Below are positions 22,382 through 32,430 of a stretch of 64,000 bases of DNA, one piece after another. Source of the stretch: Dichetophora obliterata. Lineage: Eukaryota > Arthropoda > Insecta > Diptera > Sciomyzidae. Location: NCBI GenBank assembly GCA_963920525.1, contig OY986438.1:189850962-189914961 (forward strand), in the 5' to 3' direction. How positions within the stretch are numbered: position 1 is the stretch's first letter; the number at the start of each line of letters is the position of its first letter. The notes below the pieces were generated by a model, which was given only the letters and a program-made list of their open reading frames with translations, was not told the origin of the DNA and searched no databases. A program made the translations under genes and the position numbers.

Positions 22382-23661
22382 AAGGGTGGTTAAATTTTAA
22401 GGGCCGATGTTGAATGTGAACCACACCTAAACGTAAAGTTTTTTCTGCATTTCATTTGACATTTCTCAATTTTAGACTAATTCAATTTGAACCGTGGAAA
22501 ATACACAATCGAGCAACGCGTAAAAGTTATTCAGGCTTATTATGAAAATGGACGTTCAAATCAAAATGCATATTATTTCTTCGGTCAATTTAATCGTCCA
22601 AATGTGCGTACAATCGGAAAAATCGTGCAAAAATCTGAGCAAACCGGGTCTGTACAAGATGTGAAAACACCAGTGCATGCTCATACAGCTCGTACTGCTG
22701 CTAAAATATTGCTGCTGTTCGCCATAGTGTGGCTGAAGAGCCGTCTACCTCAACTCATCGTCGTGACCAACAATTGCAACTCTCACGCTCGCCGTTGATG
22801 AATATTATGCATAAAGACTTGCATTTACACGCTAACAAGGTGCAATGGACTCAAGAACTAAAGCCTCTTGATCATTTCAAGTGTCGTCAATGGTCAGAAT
22901 GGTGGCAAGAAATGGCAACAGTGGATGATCAATTTTCGAAAAAATCATCTTCAGTGATGAGGCACATTTTCACCTCAGTGGATTCGTCAATAAGCAGAAT
23001 TGCCGTATTTGGGCGAATTATAATCCAAGAGTGATTGTCGATAAACCAATGCACCCACAAAGAGTGACTGTTTGGGCTGGCGACATCATCGGGCCGTATG
23101 TTTTCCAAAATGAGGCCGGTCAGGCAGTTACTCTGAATGGTGTTCGCTATCGTGAGATGATAACGAACTTTTTATGACCCGAATTGGAAGATATAGATGT
23201 GGACGATATGTAGTTTCAACAGGACGGTGCTACTTGCCACACAGCTAACGAAACAATGGCTCTTTTGCGCGACAAATTCAATGGCCGTGTTATCTCACGT
23301 GGTGGCGATGTCAATTGGCCGCCAGGGTCATGTGATTTGACACCGTTGGACTTCTTTCTTTGGAGTTATTTGAAAAAAAAGGTGTAGATCGATAAGCCAG
23401 CAACAATTCAAGAGCTAAAGGATGAGATAATTCGGCACATTAACGGCATACAACCTCAATTATGTCTCAGCGTCATCGAAAATTTGATCCATCGGATGGA
23501 GGTGTGCCGCCGAGCTCGCGGCGGCTATTTGGCTGATATTTTGTACCATACATAATTGAACCATACCAATATGATCATAATAAAAATAAATGATAATAGT
23601 TTCTTAAATAATTTGTGTTTTATTCAAAATCAACATCGGCCCTTAAAATTTAACCACCCTT
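22382..23661 (+). mobile_element. Tc1/mariner-superfamily element (1280 bp) with TA duplication
   Basis: About 28-bp terminal inverted repeats start AAGGGTGGTTAAATTTTA and continue GGGCCGATGTTGA. TA flanks both sides (22380-22381 and 23662-23663). It sits inside GATATCG-type repeat, which continues on either side. It carries a disabled transposase gene. Confidence 0.93.
22487..23555 (+). pseudogene. Mariner-like (DD41D-spaced) transposase, inactivated
   Basis: The N-terminus MNRGKYTIEQRVKVIQAYYE, then NRPNVRTIGKIVQKSEQTG, is the helix-turn-helix DNA-binding part. A frameshift follows near 22690. Later blocks keep the catalytic landmarks: FSDEAHFHLSG (about 22950), QQDGATCHTA (about 23218) and CDLTPLDFFLW. 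The aspartate of QQDGA and that of TPLD are separated by 41 residues, the DD41D spacing. In-frame stops lie at 23175, 23211 and 23385, the first two probably former Trp codons. The C-terminal landmark is VCRRARGGYLADILYHT. An active enzyme would cut and paste the element at TA sites; this one cannot be made. Confidence 0.92.
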
Positions 23662-23800
23662 TACTATCATGAGGATATCTAGAAATTTGTTATATAGATA
23701 CCGTTATGATATCGAAATACTATTGCCTACTGTGCTATCGAAGCGATATCGCGTCTTTGTGTGCTAAGATATTGTAACAATATCGTCAGACTATAATAAA
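23662..23800. repeat. GATATCG-type repeat, right part
   Basis: Continuation of the 22205-22381 tract beyond the mariner-like element: GGATATC, ACCGTTATGATATCGAAATAC, GAAGCGATATCGCG. Confidence 0.7.
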
Positions 23801-23929
23801 ATTTCTCTACCGAGACATGGTTTGCTGGGAAGTAATTGCTTGAAATCAGAATAAAATATTTGATACTAGAACCTGACACAAGACTTAAATCAAGAAAATA
23901 TTTTCTTTATTTAAGCAAACGCAGAGTTG

Positions 23930-24318
23930 GTTATTAATAATAGCCGCGTTTTTTCCAACATCCAAATCCAAATTCCAAACAAACAAAATCCTGTTATGGA
24001 TTTAGATTATGTGAACTTGTAGTTTAAAATATCACATCCAGGTGGCGTACAATGAAGAAAGTGATCGGTAAACGCATTCTTGACATTCTCATATTTGCAT
24101 TCAACGCCATCTAGTTTTCGAATACTTTTCATGAGCAGCAAATCAAAATCCAAATCCAGGGGCCGAATTACAGCATCCGTGATCGAGCAAAGTTGTACAA
24201 GATTGATAGGCACTTGTCTCGTCGTGCTCTTCGTTATTTTGCTCGATCACAGATGCTGTAATTCGGCCCCAGATTTGAATGTTGGAAAAAACGCAGCTAA
24301 TATTAATAAATTAATAAC
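23930..24318. mobile_element. Inverted-repeat element with split left arm
   Basis: The right arm, reversed, reads GTTATTAAT, then GCTGCGTTTTTTCCAACAT, CAAATCT, GGGGCCGAATTACAGCATC and GTGATCGAGCAAA. The left arm carries the same blocks in two pieces (23930-23968 and 24150-24192). They are separated by a ~180-bp insertion bordered by two copies of ATCCAAATCCA. The central loop is about 40 bp. The terminal GGGGCC-type block resembles some PIF/Harbinger ends, but no TSD was identified. Confidence 0.75.
23969..24150 (-). other. Insert of unknown origin, possibly a captured gene fragment
   Basis: This segment splits one arm of an otherwise symmetrical inverted repeat and is bordered on each side by ATCCAAATCCA. 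On the minus strand it is open for about 50 codons, reading MKSIRKLDGVECKYENVKNA then FTDHFLHCTPPGCD and ending at a stop near 24007. The composition looks more protein-like than its surroundings, and I do not recognise a family. It could equally be a chance frame in a small insertion. Confidence 0.4.
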
Positions 24319-24665
24319 TTAATTGAAAACATTCCAGTATTAATAATATTGTTTTCTTGAATCAAGCAAACTGTTCTGAACTTAAGTAAGCAGTAACTTT
24401 TTCGAACCTTTGCTATTTACAAAGTAGTAGAAAAACATTCATTTGAAAGGCAAACAAATCCACAAATAGTTCGGTTTGGTTTAATCAGAAATTGTGCGTA
24501 TAAGTTTATCAAAGTGGATAGACTGCAGAGACCACAGAAGACTACTTAAGAGTTGAGTAAGATGTAGCGATCAACAAAACAGTCTATCTTATCTGCTTGG
24601 TGTTTTGTTCTCCAAAAAACTTGTTGTTGTTGCAACCTGTTGCTTCATGAACTTATTTAACATTA

Positions 24666-25241
24666 TGGTCCAATTATGTTCGCGTAACGCAACGCAAGGT
24701 GATCGTAGCAAATGGCGGATTGCACGTAGATAATTTCGTGTTGATTATGCAAACAGCATACAGCAGTTTTACAACAAGTAAGATGTTTTTAATTGGTGGC
24801 AAATTATATTTATAAGCAAATTTACCGCACTAAAAACAAAAGACAGAACAAAAAAAGAATTGTGGGTTAAAAGACACAATTTATCAGCAAATTTACCGCA
24901 CATAAACTGTTGCTATGAAAATGGAGCTATCACCAGTGTTGTCACTTAAAAATTTTAAATAGTGTAGCATCCAAAAAAGTGGTAGACTTACCACGATTGT
25001 GATAGATTGACAACACTGGCTGTCACAAGACCGTAGATACGACGTAAGTTCAAAATTAAATTGAACTTTTTATTTGTTTTACGTTTATCTAAAGGTTGTG
25101 ATTTAAGATTCTGTTTTTATCTATACTGTTCTAAGCTTCGTTACGTGGTGCATAACCAGATACACACAAAAACCATACAACAGAAATCCACGTGGCATTT
25201 GCTACGGCCACCTTGCGATGCGTTACGCGATCATTGGACTA
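24666..25241. mobile_element. PIF/Harbinger-like MITE (576 bp) with TTA target duplication
   Basis: Terminal inverted repeats of about 50 bp: T(G/A)GTCCAAT at the tips, then CGCGTAACGCA, CGCAAGGTG and CGTAGCAAATG. TTA flanks both sides (24663-24665 and 25242-25244). Inside is a short direct repeat (AGCAAATTTACCGCAC at about 24813 and 24884) and a nested hAT MITE. No transposase. The tip resembles that of the MITE at 8498. Confidence 0.9.
24934..25018. mobile_element. 85-bp hAT-type MITE nested in the larger MITE
   Basis: Terminal inverted repeats CAGTGTTGTCA and TGACAACACTG. The flanking 8-bp sequences are GCTATCAC (24926-24933) and GCTGTCAC (25019-25026), a TSD with one mismatch. TIR type and TSD length fit hAT elements. 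Confidence 0.85.
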
Positions 25242-25344
25242 TTAAGCTCAAATACAGTTTTCAGTCAAGCAAATCTTTCTCAATTTAAGGAAAATAAATT
25301 TCTCAAATCAAGCAAATTATTCTTATTTTCAGCAAATTGTTTAC

Positions 25345-25677
25345 ATGATCGCCGATACACATTGACTGCAACAGGCGTCCACCGATAAAAAAAAATCTCC
25401 GTCAGAGAGAAATGCCGCAGTATTCTCGACGACTTGATTATAATGAACACAACAGCGACAGTCTGTATTTCACACAAAACATGAACAAAATCTTCTATGT
25501 TCGCTTTTGTCGTCTATCAAATTAGAAATAGATTGAAGTTTGCGGCAACAACAAATGTGGTCATTTTCTCTTTTTTGTCGCGCCGTCTTCAAAAAATACA
25601 TCTTCATAAGAAAACATGCGTTTTATTTTTTGACAATTGGAGTTCGTCGCTTGTCGCAGTCAATGTGTATAGGCTAT
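25345..25677. mobile_element. Inverted-repeat element (~330 bp)
   Basis: ATACACATTGACTGC.ACA.GCG near 25353 is repeated inverted near 25668, with the similarity extending about 40 bp inward. Related AATCAAGCAAA and TTTTAAGCAAATG words lie outside both ends. The short frames within have no recognisable product. Confidence 0.65.
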
Positions 25678-25872
25678 GATTCAAGCAAAGTTTTCTCACT
25701 TCAAGCAAATATCAGACTTAAATCTAGAAAAAATATTCCAGAGTTTTAAGCAAATGTTTCTTAAATTCAACTTTTTTCTTAATATCATGTGTTTTCAATT
25801 TGGTCAATTCTAGCAAAATAATGCGTATATGTTTCAGTAACCCATGTTTGCTTGCCCAAGTTTAACTTTCCG

Positions 25873-26109
25873 TTAGGCGCAGCCATGGTAGAACTAGTGA
25901 AGGTAAATGCATTTCAAACTGCTCTCTTTTTCTCATAGCCAAAATTGTCAAACTCAAGCATTTTGCTATTCTTGCCTATTTTTGCTTTCTTATCGCATTC
26001 TCATCGTTTTCAGATTTTGTATGAGCTGTCAACTTCGTTTTGACAGTTCCGGCAGTCTGTCTCTCCGAAATGCCTCTACCTTCTCTAATTCTACTATGGG
26101 CGCAGCTAA
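25873..26109. mobile_element. Inverted-repeat element (~235 bp)
   Basis: TTAGGCGCAGCCATGGTAG with AACTAGTGAAGGTA at the left is mirrored at the right (TACCTTCTCTAATTCTAC, TATGGGCGCAGCTAA). Arms are about 40 bp with roughly 80% identity. The TTA/TAA at the tips is inverted and not directly repeated, so it is part of the repeat and not a proven TSD. Confidence 0.65.
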
Positions 26110-26201
26110 TCAAGTTGATACAAGCGCCGTTTTTTATGTTTGTTGTCTCTTTTTCATTTAGATATGTGTTGTATCAATTCTTAATCTTTCTTTAGTACTA
26201 A

Positions 26202-27033
26202 GGCTGTGTGCCAATCGGAAATTATTCAGTCGGATGATCAAATTTTGACAGTTGGTAAAGCAATTTTTGGCATTTGTGAGGTGAATATAACTGTCAAAAT
26301 TTGTGCTAGTCCCAGGGGCTACTACATATTTTGACAGTCGAAAGCGAACTTTTGACACACTCAAAACTAAAGAAAAAAACAGCACATCAATTTCCGTGAC
26401 GTATTTAATTCGAGTGCTTGTACTTGCAACTTATTTCGAAAGCTTGTAATATTGTAAACTTTAAAAACTTAAAAAATAACAAAATAAATAAAATAAAAAA
26501 ATAAAGTGCTTGCTTCCTCTAACTAAACTAAAGTCCTCCCTTGCCGCCACCAGCAACACAAGCAAGAGCAGTGCAAAATTTTTTGCTAGTAAACATTCTC
26601 CAAGTGTCATCACCAGCAGCACAAGCAAATGCAGCGCAAATTCTCCGCTTTCAATTTATTTAATTCACGCCGAAGTATAATGGCAGAAATTTGCCTCTGC
26701 GCTTGAGACATGCTGAAATGGTGCTTCTGAAATATTGGAGAGTTGACCAGTCAATTGAATTGTGCTGCACTTGCTGGTGCTGCTCGTGCCTACTCTCGGA
26801 GAACGTTGGCAAGCAAAAGAATCAGGAAATTTGCGCACCACTAACTTGTGCTGCACTTTCGTTTTTTTTATTATTATTACTTTCTTATTTTTTAAGTTTT
26901 TTAGGTTTACAGTATAAGAAGTTTACGAAATAAGTTGCACAAAAGACAAGTTTATCTCATCTCACACAAATTTTATTCCGCCTGATATTTTCTATCCTAC
27001 CACGACTGAAAAGTTTCCTTTTGAAACACAGCC
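26202..27033. mobile_element. TIR element A (832 bp) with TAA target duplication
   Basis: The left tip GGCTGTGTGCCAATCGGAAA matches the inverted right tip GGCTGTGTTTCAAAAGGAAA and a following TTTTCAGTCG-like block. TAA flanks both ends (26199-26201 and 27034-27036). Internally, TTTTGACAG words repeat. The tip is shared with region C at 27468. No transposase. Confidence 0.75.
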
Positions 27034-27036
27034 TAA

Positions 27037-27464
27037 GAGGCTGTTCAGACTTGCCTCAAATGAGGCGACTTACTTGCCTTATTTTGACATAAGTTAGCTA
27101 TTAGGTGTTCACACACAAACTATTGCCTCACTTTGAGGCTGCATCATTTTGACGTTTATTGTTTTTTTTTTCGTTTGTTTTCTTTTGAATTATAAAATGC
27201 TCTAGTTTTCACTATTGAAAGAATATTAATTTGCAAACAACAATGTATAAACAAAATTAATTCGCGCCAGAACCAACTAATAAGAGCAAAAATTTCAACA
27301 TAACAAACTTCATTCTTACGTACGTCAAAATGAGTCGCAAAATTTTTAAAATTTTTAAAATTCTTGCCTCACGTAACATGTCACCTTCCCGCTTTTCCCT
27401 TTGCCTGTACACGTCAAAATGAGGCAAGTGAGTCGCCTCATTTGAGGCAAGTCTGAACAGCCTC
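27037..27464. mobile_element. MITE B (428 bp) with TAA target duplication
   Basis: Near-perfect terminal inverted repeats of about 55 bp: GAGGCTGTTCAGACTTGCC followed by TCAAATGAGGCGACT at the left, the mirror at the right. TAA lies at 27034-27036 and 27465-27467. It sits exactly between element A and region C, so it was inserted at their junction. High TIR identity suggests a fairly recent insertion. Confidence 0.9.
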
Positions 27465-27467
27465 TAA

Positions 27468-29640
27468 GACTGTATGCCATTCGGAAACTTTTCACTTGGA
27501 TGATGAATTTTTGACAGCCGGAAAGAGAATTTTTGACATCAGTGAGGTGAGTATGTTTGTCAAGAATTCATATAGTCCCAGGAAAGAGAATTTTTGACTG
27601 ATGCGAAAGGGTTGTGTGTTGCTCTAACAAAAATGTTGGTATCAGTGTTTTGCTGTTCCTTTTTTCTAGAAAAAGTAGTTTTGGTATAGGTTTACGTATA
27701 CACAAAAATGAAAGAAAACTAATTGTGCTCTGCTTTTGTTATTGAGAAAATATCTATTTTTAAAAGCTTAAAATGCAAGGCTTGAGCAGCAATTAGAAAG
27801 AATAGAGTAATTCTAGTCCAGTGTATGGTATAAGAATAGAGATAGCTGCAACACTGAATGCTCTATTTCCATACTGCCATGTCTGTCGAATGTGGCGAAT
27901 GAAAACAAAAGAAAAAAAAAATAAAAAGTTTTGCTTCGTTTTGACATTTCCGGCAGTATGCTCTCATCTGGTGCATCCACCTGTATTCTTCTACCATGGT
28001 CCAGTGATGCACAGCGTGGGCAGAACTTCCAATACAAACGCCACATTTTTGTCTTATGCGTTCTTGACACGGTCAGTTATTTGACATCAAGCATGTGTAC
28101 GTGTGGATTGATGCTATCACCTTACACACATCAATCATTACGTCAAATTTTCATTCTTCACTATTTTTCATGGAACACAGTCATGCGATGTGTTAAGCGG
28201 ACGATTGTATTGCGTATATTACTATTCAAGTAATTATTAGTCACGCATTAAATAGCGTAAAAATAAAAGGAAGAGCCAATAAACTCTGCCTAAAATTGTT
28301 TATCATCTTAAATTTTTTGTTTAGAGCTTCTTTTTTCCTGCAGACTGCTTATCGCACTATGAAAACAGACGAACTGACGAAGTTTCTCCAAAAATTACTA
28401 CAAATAATTTTCAAGATTTTTAAAAATTGAGCCAGTTTTAGGAGTTAAAGGGTAAAAATTTAATTGTTACGTTCAATTTGAAAGTTCATTACTTCTGACA
28501 TATATGCAATGTATTAAGTTTTTCTTTACTGCTGTTAACTTGCAAAACTAATGCATTGAATAAACTTTTTGAATATATATAAACAGGGCCGATAAAGACT
28601 TAATACGTGTGCAAGGATTTTTTATGGTAAGCTGATTGATTGAATGAGTCAGTATTTTTTTTCGCATTAAAATCGATTGAGCTCAAAATTTGGCAGTAAT
28701 AGTATTTTGGGTATTGCAAAGTTTAGGCATAGTCCGATTTATATCCGCACTGGCTTAGGTTTATGAAATTAAACACTGATACTGATTTAACTTCAGTATA
28801 TATTATAAGTGAAATAAAATCTAAACATTTAACTTAAAAACATGTTTTCAATTTATTTAATCTCTAAGCTAATTACTTAAAATACGTATTAATAAAATGC
28901 CGGCCTTTGTAGTCTGTCGAGAGTGCGCTAGACTATCAACCCAGAAGTCCATGGTTCGAATCCGGGTTCGAGTATGGCACTTTACACTTTTTTGTTTTTT
29001 CCTACATTTAAGAATTATGGAAAACTAAAAATCCACAAATAAATTATGGAATTAAAGGAAAGGAACAACTAAGGGCTGGAAATGCTTGCCTAGGTTAAGG
29101 CATAACACTAGCCTCGGTTCAAAGCTATTCAAATTGTCTTTCACGGTTGTTTCGCCTAATCAATAATTCACGTATGATTTCAATCAAGTCCTCTAAATAA
29201 AGCTATCCCTTTCCTTTGAGGTCAAAGACTAAACTTTGTTTGTAAAGGGAACATGCCTTGGTTATTTGACCTTTTTTAAAAAAAAAAAAATCATGAGTAA
29301 AAACTGTTATTTTTCCTTTTGCAAACTTTTAATGTTTACAAATGTTTTGTTCTTATTTTAATTTTATGCAAAACAATTTAATTCCTTACAGCTCATAATA
29401 TAAGTTTGATTAAAAAAATGAGTAGCAGAAAACGTAGCTGTCAAATGCGTCTTAGAAAAAGTATGATATCAAGACAACTGAGGTTTCATTCGCTGAAAAG
29501 ACGTTGAAATTTCTGAATAATATTTTCATGTTATATTTGACACAGCAAAAATGACAATTCAATTTCAACAGATGGAAATTTTCTTCAACTCGGCATTTTC
29601 GTTTCTATCACTAGTGAAAAGTTTCCAAATGACACACAGA
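27468..29640. mobile_element. Putative TIR element C, related to element A
   Basis: The left end CTGTATGCCATTCGGAAAC with TTTTCACT matches the reverse complement of about 29610-29639 (CTGTGTGTCATTTGGAAAC with TTTTCACT), 24 of 27 bases. The first ~118 bases are also a diverged direct copy of 26199-26316. No TSD was found and the interior contains unrelated pieces, so the extent is uncertain. The interior has no credible ORF. Confidence 0.5.
28903..28983 (+). other. tRNA-like sequence (pseudogene or SINE head)
   Basis: Contains a consensus-perfect B box, GGTTCGAATCC, at about 28953. Upstream are an A-box-like TAGTCTGTCGAG and an anticodon-loop-like CTATCAA. TGCC and GGCA could pair at the ends, and T runs follow. 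The anticodon stem has at least two mismatches and the T stem one, so a working tRNA is unlikely. Confidence 0.5.
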
Positions 29641-31370
29641 TTCATATATTTTTCGGAAGATTTTTCTAAAATATTTTGAATTTTGTTTGTAAGATAAAGT
29701 ACTGATATTTTTTTTTGAACATAACTGTATCTTTATTTATATCAATTTGGTGCATCGCGCCTAATCTCGGTAAAAACATTGTACCTGCTAAAAGGTAAAA
29801 TTGATAAATCAAATAAATAAATGGAAAATTAGAGTGCTAATGTTCTGTTCTCTCAGAATTAAGACAGTCGCCTCGAAAATGTTTTACTTTGTTTATACTT
29901 GATGATATATCTGACCAAACTTTGGCCGAATTCACTGAACTATTCTATAACATGTCAAACACATGCTGAAAATTCGCCCTAGGCAGCTAAACACAAACGC
30001 AAAGACAAAAGCATACTAAGAAGATCTGAAATAAAATGAACAAAATTTACTACAGCAGGTACAAATAATAAACAGGCAGGTAAAAAGACAGACAGACAGA
30101 CGTAAAGGCACTCATGCTATCAACAAAACATAAGTCACACAAATTAAGTCAAGCAGAGCCATCAAAGAAACACAAAAGTCACTTTGCCCCACTTCCTTTT
30201 ACGTTTATTCCTCTTTACACGCTGATGGCCACTCATGTAGTTCATACATGCTTGTCTTTGGACGACCCCCTCCACCATCCTTTATGTCTTAAGCTCTAGG
30301 TCAAACGCATGAATAGATGCGTTGTAAGTCTGTCTGCTTGTCCGTTTGTTTGTCTATTCCTGTATGTCCTTGTCACGTTCTTCTTCACTAATGCATCCAA
30401 TAAGAGACTCAATTTCTTCGGCAACGCAATATGTTGTTGAGCCAAAAGTTAAAAGGATTCCCTGAAGACATGAAAACAACAGGTAGGTAGAATGGCGAAA
30501 GTTGTTGGCTAAAGTTTCTTTCATGTTGCTTGCTCAAGCTGCTGGTCACGCAGCAGAATGACAGTAATTTGCCGAAAAATGAAGGAGGAGGCTTCATTCG
30601 ACACACAAAATTTATAAATGCGGGGCTTAATAGCAACAGTTTGCTGCTTAAAAGATAAATTTATGTGGCTGTACAATTTGGATAAAGTTTCTTTTTTATC
30701 CAAGCTCTTAGAAATTTCATAAATATTACATACATATAAGCTATAGAAAAAAATTACATTGGACTGTTTTACACAAAATACATGCATTTCTCTTAGAGTA
30801 TATAAAACGATTACTTATTAGACTCAAATTGCTTGAGTCATCTCATAATAGTAAAATTTTATTAATACATGAACGGTGTATCTTTGTCATATGTATCGGT
30901 CTCTAAGGTGTTGTTGCGCCACGTTACCTGTCTTCATTTCCATTGTTTTTCAAGTGTTCTGTTAAAGCGTATCTACAGCTAATGTTGTTGGAACAATGAA
31001 GTCAGTTTATTTGTAGTTATGGAATTTTCAAGCGGTTTTGATTTATTATTCATAAAAAAACTGCGTTGCTTTGCGCTGTCATGCTCCAGATATGGATGTG
31101 CTTTCATGAGACTTATTTTGAATAAAATGTAATTCAATGATTTTTTTTTGTGAAGTTAGAAACGCCAAAACACTTCCACAAATTAAAATATGGTGCTGTT
31201 ATGCGCTTCAGTTGTGCTGTAATATTACAGAAATTAATTAAAAATGTTAGTATATTTGTGCATTTTAAGAAATTTGTCATATGATATGTAAAGAATGACA
31301 ACACTACATCAAGTTTTAAGAAATAGAAAAACAGCAGCAAATGTGTGTAATACAGTGTAATCTTATGTTA
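29641..31370. other. Non-coding stretch, nothing recognised
   Basis: Less AT-biased than its neighbours in places. It holds a short GACAGACAGACAGAC run near 30089-30104 and several short frames without recognisable domains. It could be host intron or intergenic DNA. Confidence 0.5.
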
Positions 31371-32430
31371 GAATTTCAAAATGTCTTCTTTGTCACTAGG
31401 GAGGACCCGAAAAAATATAAATTTATTGATTTACACTCTTGTTAAGACGCTGATAGCTGATTTTGAATCTTATGATAGAATTAAAAAAAAAATTTGACAC
31501 TAGGGTGGTCGCTGATTTCGAACCTGAAGTCAAAATTTAAAAACATTTTTTTTGCCACTAGGGTGGACTCTAAAAATGTTTTGTATTGTTTTATACGCTT
31601 GTATATGTGTTTTCAGCAAAAAACTTTTTGAAATTCTTACATCAGATTCAAAATCAGCGCCCAACGCATCAATAAATAGTATAAAGCAAAAACACATTTA
31701 TAGGGTCCACCCTAGTATCAAAAAAGTTTTTAAATTCTTACATCAGGGGCACTAACAGTGAGTTTTAAAGTATACACAGGCTGTCAAACTCACTGCTTTT
31801 CAGTCGGTTAGTTCAGTCAGAAAAAGTGTACATTTTATAACTCACACTCAGAGAATAAGGCCACTGATGTAAGAATTTAAAAATTTTTTGATACTAGGGT
31901 GGACCCTAAAAATGTGTTTTTTGCTTTATACTCTTTGTAGATGCGTTGGCGCTGATTTTGAATCTGGTGTAAGAATTTCAAAAAGTTTTTTGCAACTAGG
32001 TTGGACGTTAAATATGTGTTTTATTGTATGATACTCTTGTGGATGCGCTGATCGGTGATTTTAAATCTTATATTATTTATCCTAAAAATCTGTTTTTTTA
32101 TACTCATTGTATATGTGTTAGCAGTATTAGGGGTTGCTGATTTCAAACCTGATGTTAAAATTTCAAAAAGTTTTTCTTGACGCTAGGGTGGACCCTAAAA
32201 ATTAGTCTTTTTTATATCTTTGTATATGTGCTGGCAGTATTAAGGGGTCACTGATATCGAATCTCAAGTTAGAATATAAAATTTTTTTTCGACACTGGGG
32301 TGGAGCCTATAAATGTCTTTTTGTTTTACACTCTTGAAGATGCGCTGGTCGCTTACTTTGAATTTGATGTAAGAGTTTCAAATAGTTTTCTGATGTAAGG
32401 GAGGACCCTAAAAATGTGTTTTTTATACTC
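31371..32430. mobile_element. Foldback element FB3 with module-bearing arms
   Basis: The arms consist of repeated modules of the form GCTGATTTTGAATCTGGTGTAAGAATTTCAAAA, TTTTT, CTAGGGTGGACCCTAAAAAT, then T-rich DNA and TATACTC. Modules run rightward in 31371-31600, leftward in 31616-31752 and rightward again from 31864. The spacer 31744-31863 is itself a small inverted repeat (CAGTGAGTTTTAAAGTATACAC versus its mirror). The core is similar to the FB1/FB2 module. The right arm lies inside the amplified 2808-bp unit. Confidence 0.8.

Noticed and set aside
26691..26933. 80-codon frame within TIR element A
   Set aside because: Low complexity at its end, no domain, and located inside a non-autonomous element.
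28903..28983. Functional tRNA gene
   Set aside because: The B box is perfect, but the anticodon and T stems have mismatches and the acceptor stem pairs over only about four bases. Kept only as tRNA-like.
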